A stretch of 10,493 bases of DNA from an uncultured Alcaligenaceae bacterium (GTDB taxonomy: Bacteria; Pseudomonadota; Gammaproteobacteria; Burkholderiales; Burkholderiaceae_B). The DNA is taken from contig CALCPT010000492.1 in NCBI GenBank assembly GCA_937897265.1, forward strand, positions 1-10,493. The letters run 5' to 3'. Numbering within the stretch: position 1 is the stretch's first letter; each line of letters starts with the position of its first letter. Shown in pieces: positions 6,131-10,493 of the stretch. A model generated the notes under the pieces. It had not been told where the DNA came from. It was given only the letters and a program-made list of their open reading frames with translations, and made no database searches. A program made the position numbers and the translations under genes.

Positions 6131-7399
6131 ATGAAATCAATCGCTGTCATTGGTGGTGGCATTACTGGCGCAACCACGGCCTACGCTTTAGCAAAACGTG
6201 GCTACAAAGTCGCACTCATCGAAAAGCATCGCTACTCGGCCATGGAGACCTCGTTTGCAAACGGTGGCCAACTCTCTGCCTCAAATGCTGAAGTCTGGAA
6301 TCACTGGTCAACTATTCTCAAGGGAATGAAATGGATGCTGAAAAGCGACGCCCCCTTACTCGTCAATCCAAAACCGAGCTGGCACAAAGTTTCGTGGTTT
6401 GCAGAATTTATTGGCAATCTTCCAAACTACCGTAAACACACAATCGAAACGACCCAACTCGCGATCGCGGCCCGCGATCATTTATTTGCTTGGGCACAAA
6501 ATGAAAACATTGATTTTGATTTAAAAAAGCTCGGCATCCTGCATATCTATCGCGATAAGAAAGGCTTTGAACATGCCGGTAAAGTCTCAACCCTGCTCGC
6601 CGCGGGTGGGCTTGAGCGTCGAGCAGTGAGCCCCGATGAAATGCGTGCGATCGAACCAACCTTAGCCGGAAACTATTACGGAGGGTATTTCACCGAAAGC
6701 GATTGCACGGGTGACATCCATAAATTTACGGTCGGGATTGCCGCAGCCGCTGAGCGCCTAGGTGTGAACATGCTTTTCGGGCAAGACGTTACGCGCGTTC
6801 AAAGCAACGGCACTCAAGCCACCGTAACGCTACAACAAGAGCAAAATCTTCAAGACATTAAGTTTGATAGCGTTGTCGTATGTGCGGGCGTTGCCAGCCG
6901 TAACTTGGCGTCGCAGCTTGGCGATCGTGTCAATGTGTATCCGGTCAAAGGCTACTCGATTACAGTCAATTTACTTGATGCACAAAGTCAAGCTTGTGCA
7001 CCTCAGGTCAGCTTGCTGGATGACGAAACGAAACTCGTCACAAGTCGTCTCGGGCTTGAGCGCTTTCGTGTCGCGGGCACTGCAGAGTTCAATGGCTACA
7101 ACAAAGATATTCGCGCTGACCGCATTCGGCCGCTGATTAATTGGGTCGAGCAATGTTTTCCGGGTGTCAATACCAGGCAAGTTGTGCCGTGGGCAGGTCT
7201 GCGTCCGATGATGCCAAACATGATGCCTCGCGTTGGTCGGGGTCGTCATGCCAATGTTTTTTACAACACTGGGCATGGCCACCTTGGATGGACGTTATCT
7301 GCTGTGACTGCCGAGATGGTAAGCGGCGTGATTGACGCGGCTAATCAGTCTGTAACAAGCATAACGCCTGCTGGGTCGCCAACACCTGCGGTTGCTTGA
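6131..7399 (+). CDS. dadA: DadA-like FAD-dependent D-amino acid dehydrogenase, under a glycine riboswitch
   Basis: Flavoprotein of the DadA/DAO family that oxidatively deaminates D-amino acids (classically D-alanine) or glycine-like substrates to the oxo acid and ammonia, passing electrons to the respiratory chain. The N-terminal Rossmann motif is GGGITG (8-13, GxGxxG) with the ribose-binding acid E31. The DadA-type block METSFANGGQLSASNAEVWN follows at about 38-57. The C-terminal flavin-binding segment PWAGLRPMMP and NTGHGHLGWT (379-388) closes the fold. The 422-residue length is close to DadA. I chose the ATG at 6131 because GGAG at 6118-6121 is 9 bases upstream and the protein then opens directly with the FAD motif; an in-frame TTG at 6116 is less likely. 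Control by two glycine aptamers suggests that the physiological substrate or product pool involves glycine. The exact substrate cannot be read from the sequence. No T-tailed terminator follows on the plus strand. Confidence 0.88.
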   Translation: MKSIAVIGGGITGATTAYALAKRGYKVALIEKHRYSAMETSFANGGQLSASNAEVWNHWSTILKGMKWMLKSDAPLLVNPKPSWHKVSWFAEFIGNLPNYRKHTIETTQLAIAARDHLFAWAQNENIDFDLKKLGILHIYRDKKGFEHAGKVSTLLAAGGLERRAVSPDEMRAIEPTLAGNYYGGYFTESDCTGDIHKFTVGIAAAAERLGVNMLFGQDVTRVQSNGTQATVTLQQEQNLQDIKFDSVVVCAGVASRNLASQLGDRVNVYPVKGYSITVNLLDAQSQACAPQVSLLDDETKLVTSRLGLERFRVAGTAEFNGYNKDIRADRIRPLINWVEQCFPGVNTRQVVPWAGLRPMMPNMMPRVGRGRHANVFYNTGHGHLGWTLSAVTAEMVSGVIDAANQSVTSITPAGSPTPAVA

Positions 7400-7441
7400 T
7401 GTAGAACCCAACGGCCAACTCATCTTGAGTATCAACGGCTA

Positions 7442-7476
7442 GCGCATACGCTGCAATCTCTGCCGCAGCGATGCGC
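7442..7476. repeat. strong GC-rich hairpin downstream of the dehydrogenase gene
   Basis: The arm GCGCAT-A-CGCTGC (7442-7454) pairs with GCAGCGATGCGC (7465-7476): 12 base pairs with one bulged A (7448) and a 10-base loop. It begins 43 bases after the dehydrogenase stop. No T run follows on either strand, so it is not a standard intrinsic terminator; it could protect the mRNA 3' end or assist Rho-dependent ending. Two alternative 6-bp stems overlap it (CCGCAG/CTGCGG 7463-7482, CGATGC/GCATCG 7469-7488), and a 10-base palindrome ATCGGCCGAT (7485-7494) follows. Confidence 0.6.
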
Positions 7477-7520
7477 CTGCGGGCATCGGCCGATCATAGG
7501 CATGCGAAATGGAATAAGAA

Positions 7521-7544
7521 AAGAAAAAGCGCCCCGAAAGGCGC
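7521..7544 (-). terminator. intrinsic terminator of tRNA-Ser
   Basis: On the minus strand GCGCC-TTTCGG-GGCGC (7529-7544) is followed at once by TTTTTCTT (7521-7528). It lies 16 bases past the CCA end of the tRNA, so it ends the tRNA transcript. On the plus strand it has no T run and would not stop the dehydrogenase transcript. Confidence 0.85.
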
Positions 7545-7560
7545 ATGTTCATTAACTACT

Positions 7561-7654
7561 TGGCGGAGGCGCAGGGATTCGAACCCTGGATGCAAGTTTT
7601 AGCTCACATACTCCCTTAGCAGGGGAGCCCCTTCAGCCTCTCGGGCACGCCTCC
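7561..7654 (-). tRNA. tRNA-Ser(GCU)
   Basis: Reads AGC and AGU serine codons. On the minus strand the acceptor stem GGAGGCG (7648-7654) pairs with CGCCTCC (7565-7571), followed by discriminator G (7564) and an encoded CCA (7561-7563). The anticodon stem CTCCC/GGGAG encloses loop CTGCTAA, giving anticodon GCU (7618-7620). The T arm has CAGGGTTCGAATCCCTG, and the long variable arm plus 94-base length are class II features typical of tRNA-Ser. There is no integrase nearby, so no sign that it serves as an attachment site here. Confidence 0.97.
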
Positions 7655-7667
7655 AAACCAAGTGCGC

Positions 7668-7676
7668 ATTCTAGCA
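7668..7676 (-). promoter_or_regulatory. tRNA-Ser promoter (extended -10)
   Basis: On the minus strand TGC-TAGAAT gives an extended -10 (hexamer at 7668-7673, 5 of 6 consensus bases), followed by a GCGC discriminator (7664-7667) typical of stable-RNA promoters under stringent control. A start near 7661 would leave a leader of only about 7 bases. TTGCAA upstream (7695-7700) is 21 bases away, too far for a standard -35. Confidence 0.55.
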
Positions 7677-7814
7677 TGAGCGGGGGTTACTACGTTGCAA
7701 CACCTAGGCCCGTTAGTCAGCGCATCAGACCGGCTGGATTTGAGCGCAAAAGAGCGTCGGTGGGTTCCGTCGCGTCAAGTTGGCCCTAAATACCGCGGAT
7801 CGTCGCGCAACCGC

Positions 7815-9065
7815 TCAAATGTCTTTTTTATACGATTCAGAGACAAACAGCACTGCAATCAGCGATATGGCGGCCACCGCGACGATCATATACGCCGGCA
7901 CCATCTCATTTTCAGTTCGATGGATCAACCATGAAGCGACTAAGGGAGTCAGGCCGCCAAGAATACCCATCGTTAAGTTGTAGCCTAGCGCCACAACGGT
8001 CGTGCGGATATACGCGGGGGCTGATTCAACGATCAATGCGGGCATAGCCCCATTAAACAAGCCAACCACTAGAGCAAATCCGAGTTGGGATAGCTGAATG
8101 ACTAGAGTGCTTTGGTGATACATCCCGTACATAAGTGGGATTGAAAAAATCAAACCAGCGAGCGCACCTATGATTAACACCGGTTTTCGACCAATACGGT
8201 CAGACAACGCACCGGCTAAGAGTGTGAGAGGCACCAACACGATCATGCTTAAGGTATTGATTTCTAGAGATTTGCTAGGTGGAATCTTGTCTACCAACTC
8301 TAGCCAACTCACGATATACACAAAAATCAAATAGAAAGACACCGCGAGAAATGCTGAAACTCCTGAGAGTTTTACAAGCAATAGGCGATGATTTTTAAAG
8401 GCCTCAACAACAGGATTCGTCAGGACTGCGCGGACGTGGCCAGGATGCTCGGGCGAGCCGCGGCGCAAGAGATAACCCGCCAAGCCGATGACCAAACCAA
8501 ACAGAAACGGAATCCTCCACCCCCAGGCGTCGAGGTGCTCGGGTGACAAGACCGCTCCGAGTGCTGCACCGACCCCAGAGCCCAAAAGCATCCCGATATA
8601 GGCGCTGCTCGAACCCATGGCTCCTACGAACCCGCGCTTGTTTGCTGGGGCTTTCTCAATCATATACACCAAAGAGGTCGGGTACTCGCCGCCCACCGAA
8701 AGCCCCTGAATGATGCGGCAAAGTGTTAACAGGATTGGAGCTGCGATCCCAATTGTGTCGTAACCCGGCATGATCCCGACCAGAAAGGTTGGTATCGCCA
8801 TCGCCACGATCGACACAGTGAGCGCGGTTTGTCTGCTGACACGATCGCCGACATACCCAATCACAATCCCGCCGATCGGTCGCATCAAAAAGCCAATGGC
8901 AAAAATACCAAAGGCCATCAACACTTGTGCAACAGGATCTGCTTTAGGAAAAAAAACCCGACCAATCGAAGTCGCAAAATACCCATAGATCGCGAAGTCG
9001 TACCACTCAAGAATGTTTCCGATTGCTCCGACAGCAATGGCCTTGCGGGACTGTTGCGTTGACAT
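7815..9065 (-). CDS. MHS-family (metabolite:H+ symporter) MFS transporter
   Basis: Inner-membrane secondary transporter, expected to import an organic acid or osmolyte with protons; relatives include KgtP, ProP, ShiA and citrate carriers. The 416-residue protein shows about 12 hydrophobic segments. Signature blocks are GNILEWYDFAIYGY (16-29), RPIGGIVIGYVGDRVSRQ (62-79, MFS motif A between helices 2 and 3), RIIQGLSVGGEYPTSLVYMIE (117-137), and a second motif A copy GALSDRIGRKP after the midpoint. The central loop is hydrophilic (LRRGSPEHPGHVRAV), as in the family. It is a single-gene unit facing the tRNA. The Shine-Dalgarno is weak (CTGAGCAC). Substrate is unknown; a benzoate or other aromatic-acid role would fit the cat genes but the gene is not linked to them in an operon. 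An inverted repeat and a palindrome upstream suggest specific regulation. Confidence 0.9.
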   Translation of the reverse strand: MSTQQSRKAIAVGAIGNILEWYDFAIYGYFATSIGRVFFPKADPVAQVLMAFGIFAIGFLMRPIGGIVIGYVGDRVSRQTALTVSIVAMAIPTFLVGIMPGYDTIGIAAPILLTLCRIIQGLSVGGEYPTSLVYMIEKAPANKRGFVGAMGSSSAYIGMLLGSGVGAALGAVLSPEHLDAWGWRIPFLFGLVIGLAGYLLRRGSPEHPGHVRAVLTNPVVEAFKNHRLLLVKLSGVSAFLAVSFYLIFVYIVSWLELVDKIPPSKSLEINTLSMIVLVPLTLLAGALSDRIGRKPVLIIGALAGLIFSIPLMYGMYHQSTLVIQLSQLGFALVVGLFNGAMPALIVESAPAYIRTTVVALGYNLTMGILGGLTPLVASWLIHRTENEMVPAYMIVAVAAISLIAVLFVSESYKKDI

Positions 9066-9079
9066 GTTTTGTGCTCAGT

Positions 9080-9112
9080 TTTTGGTGTCTAGTAACAATA
9101 TACGCACCAAAA
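9080..9112. repeat. inverted repeat in the MHS transporter promoter region
   Basis: TTTTGGTG (9080-9087) and CACCAAAA (9105-9112) are perfect 8-base inverted arms separated by 17 bases, ending 15 bases before the transporter start. The spacing suggests a two-half-site operator or a weak leader hairpin rather than a terminator. Confidence 0.5.
9094..9110 (-). promoter_or_regulatory. sigma-54-like promoter element before the transporter
   Basis: The minus-strand string TTGGTGCGTATATTGTT fits the sigma-54 layout (YTGGCACGrNNNTTGCW): GG in the -24 box, CG at the next conserved place and TTG in the -12 box with the right 11-base phasing. The key -12 C is T here, so this is a weak match. A predicted start near 9083 would leave an 18-base leader. 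Confidence 0.25.
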
Positions 9113-9164
9113 CCTCGGTCATCACCAGGCATTTTAGATTTTCGTAAATCGACGCGGATTTGCA

Positions 9165-9180
9165 TGAAACAGATGTTTCA
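9165..9180. promoter_or_regulatory. perfect 16-base palindrome upstream of the transporter
   Basis: TGAAACA-GA-TGTTTCA has perfect 7-base arms. It lies about 100 bases upstream of the MHS transporter start and about 90 bases upstream of the start predicted from the sigma-54-like element, a distance usual for enhancer-type activator sites. I do not recognise the cognate regulator. Confidence 0.45.
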
Positions 9181-9222
9181 GGTTGAGTCACATTAGCAGC
9201 ATCTGCTTACTCAGCGTTGCAC

Positions 9223-9247
9223 AAAAACGCTACGCCTGACGCAGTCG
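9223..9247 (-). terminator. probable intrinsic terminator of the HipA-like gene
   Basis: On the minus strand CG-A-CTGCG-TCAGG-CGTAG-CG forms a short stem with one bulge and one G-T pair (9228-9247), followed by TTTTT (9223-9227). It lies just past the hipA-like stop. Confidence 0.45.
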
Positions 9248-9251
9248 CGCA

Positions 9252-10493
9252 TTAGACGCGCCTTCGCAATCCTTTCGCAAACCGATGCGACGCTAACCGT
9301 GCCAACAGCTTCTCCTTTTGCGCGTCATACATCAAGCTGCTTTCAATTAATTCAGGCCACCGCTCAAACGCTTTGGACACCGTTTCATTAATCACGCTGG
9401 CACAAGGTTTTTCTGCGATACCAATGCGCTCGCAAAAGACTCTGAGCGTTGCTGGGCTTAGCCCGATCGGCGGCTTTGTGCCGGCGGTAGTGTCTCGGTA
9501 AAGCGCCAAAGCGCTGCCCTGCCCGCCCAGATAAACAGACCACGCAACGATATCAAACGCTTTCGATAAATAGGGTGTTCGACCATCAGGATAGATCAAA
9601 CAAAAGTTTTTCAGATGCGCATCGTAATTACCCATTAGGTCGTTAATGACCAAGAGCCTCAAGAGCTCGTGCACAGCGTTCACGCCTAAGCTTTCAGGAA
9701 AGCGCATCATCAGCGATCCCATTGCTGCATACGACGCACCCGTGTATTTCTGCTGGGGATCAACATTCAACACTTGAGCAAAGTCTTCGCAATGAATCCG
9801 TTTGGGGCCATCGCGATCAAATCGCGTCACTGCTAAGAAATGACTGCTACCCCCGAGCGTGTATCCATGCTCGATATCCATCTGCGCTAAAGGTACTAAC
9901 TTATGCTCGCAAACACTCGCGCCCGCAGCTTGTGCGAGCCCAAGACTTAAGTGCTCAACCTCTGGAAGCCTGGGCCGATCAATTTGCGGCAATTTGCCAA
10001 TAATTCGAGTGACGCCTTGGCGTTTACGTGCAACATACCGCCCACCTAATTCAATCAACCCCAACTTGGGTTGCACACCAGAAATTGAGCCCCCTAATGG
10101 CAAAGGAGCTGCTGTCACCGACATGTCTAGCGGCGTATTATCTTGCGTGAGAAGTGTAGCCAACTGGTCTTTGGTTAACGCCGCAGGAAGCGCCTTGACT
10201 GCTCCTGGTAGGTCAAGTCCGCAGGCAGCAAATAAAGCAAAATGGTCATCCTCTCGACATCCTCGCATTTGCGCAAGGTGGGTTCTAAAAACCCCTTCAG
10301 GCAGCATGTTTTGAAAAAATGCGGGCAAGCGCCCATCTCTACCGTTGAACAGCGAACTACCAAGATCGCTCCAAAGCGACTCTTGCTGTGCAGGATGTTG
10401 CGCCAACATACTCAGCGATACGGTAGCTTGTTGGGCATCAGCAGAGAAACGTTTGTCGGCAACAAACCGAATCATCGGAGTCGATGCGCGGTT
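9252..10493 (-). CDS. HipA-like serine/threonine kinase, 5' end beyond the window
   Basis: Relative of HipA, the kinase toxin of HipBA systems, which in E. coli phosphorylates glutamyl-tRNA synthetase. Numbering is from the in-window ATG at 10475. Seen: PAFFQNMLPEG (51-61, HipA N-terminal domain), the glycine/serine-rich loop GGSISGVQPK (128-137), the nucleotide-site region LPEVEHLSLGLA (170-181), RFDRDG, EDFAQVL (231-237), the catalytic loop GNYDAHLKNF (282-291, D285, N290) and the metal-binding D308 in AFDIVAW. All key kinase residues are present. The reading frame stays open through the six codons above the ATG to the window edge. The region from RFVADKRF matches the HipA N-terminal domain after its first strands, so roughly 20-40 residues are probably missing and the ATG at 10473-10475 is likely internal. 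A HipB-like antitoxin would normally lie upstream, out of view. Toxin activity is not shown. Confidence 0.85.
   Translation of the reverse strand, partial: NRASTPMIRFVADKRFSADAQQATVSLSMLAQHPAQQESLWSDLGSSLFNGRDGRLPAFFQNMLPEGVFRTHLAQMRGCREDDHFALFAACGLDLPGAVKALPAALTKDQLATLLTQDNTPLDMSVTAAPLPLGGSISGVQPKLGLIELGGRYVARKRQGVTRIIGKLPQIDRPRLPEVEHLSLGLAQAAGASVCEHKLVPLAQMDIEHGYTLGGSSHFLAVTRFDRDGPKRIHCEDFAQVLNVDPQQKYTGASYAAMGSLMMRFPESLGVNAVHELLRLLVINDLMGNYDAHLKNFCLIYPDGRTPYLSKAFDIVAWSVYLGGQGSALALYRDTTAGTKPPIGLSPATLRVFCERIGIAEKPCASVINETVSKAFERWPELIESSLMYDAQKEKLLARLASHRFAKGLRRRV

Noticed and set aside
7463..7488. H-type pseudoknot from the two interleaved 6-bp stems
   Set aside because: The connecting loops would be 0, 2 and 0 bases, which is sterically not possible; the stems are alternatives.
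7345..7495. Minus-strand open frame without stops overlapping the dehydrogenase 3' end and the region after it, giving an alanine-rich, protein-like translation
   Set aside because: It has no ATG, GTG or TTG near its 5' end and no Shine-Dalgarno, it partly runs antisense to a real gene, and the region is explained by palindromes.
7529..7544. The GC-rich hairpin as terminator for the plus-strand dehydrogenase gene
   Set aside because: The T run is only on the minus-strand side; after the hairpin on the plus strand comes ATGTTCATT.
7561..7654. tRNA-Ser as an attachment site for an integrated element
   Set aside because: No integrase, no repeated 3' tRNA fragment and no mobile genes are seen in the window.
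9184..9213. TGAGT/ACTCA plus AGCAG/CTGCT nested arms as a terminator for the HipA-like gene
   Set aside because: The internal loop is asymmetric and no T run follows; the hairpin at 9223-9247 with TTTTT is a better candidate.
1..10493. CRISPR array, insertion sequence or phage genes
   Set aside because: No regularly spaced repeats, transposase, terminal inverted repeats or phage proteins were seen on either strand.

Overview
The window looks like a chromosomal contig end from a betaproteobacterium, most likely Burkholderiales (Alcaligenaceae or Burkholderiaceae type). The reasons are the Bug/TctC-family periplasmic receptor, the catR-catBC arrangement, a tandem glycine riboswitch of proteobacterial type and a moderate base composition. 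The family placement is inference; no marker gene allows a firm call. The first 49 bases are not biological: they are Illumina P5/i5/Read 1 adapter left on the contig end, so native sequence starts at about base 50.

Layout. 50-1561 (minus): catB and catC, the muconate cycloisomerase and muconolactone isomerase of the catechol branch of the beta-ketoadipate pathway. 1562-1681: divergent control region with an ATAC-N7-GTAT operator placed 65 bases upstream of the inferred catB start. 1682-2602 (plus): catR. 2615-4816 (minus): a two-gene operon of a Bug/TctC periplasmic binding protein and an M20D amidohydrolase of the hippurate hydrolase type, with a divergent LysR regulator at 4937-5836 (plus). 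5855-7399 (plus): an extended -10 promoter, a tandem glycine riboswitch and a DadA-like FAD amino-acid dehydrogenase. 7400-7814: a strong hairpin, a terminator, tRNA-Ser(GCU) on the minus strand and its promoter. 7815-9065 (minus): an MHS-family MFS transporter with an unusual palindromic upstream region. 9252-10493 (minus): a HipA-like kinase whose 5' end lies beyond the right edge.

How the genes may work together. The cat genes convert muconate, formed from benzoate or catechol, toward beta-ketoadipate. The M20D enzyme is in the family that splits N-acyl amino acids such as hippurate (benzoylglycine). The neighbouring flavoprotein gene is under a glycine sensor. Read together, this suggests, as inference only, a locus for an aromatic amide of glycine: capture by the Bug protein, hydrolysis to an aromatic acid plus glycine, aromatic acid through the cat branch, and glycine sensed by the riboswitch that controls an amino-acid oxidising enzyme. 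The tRNA, MHS transporter and HipA region appears to be separate.
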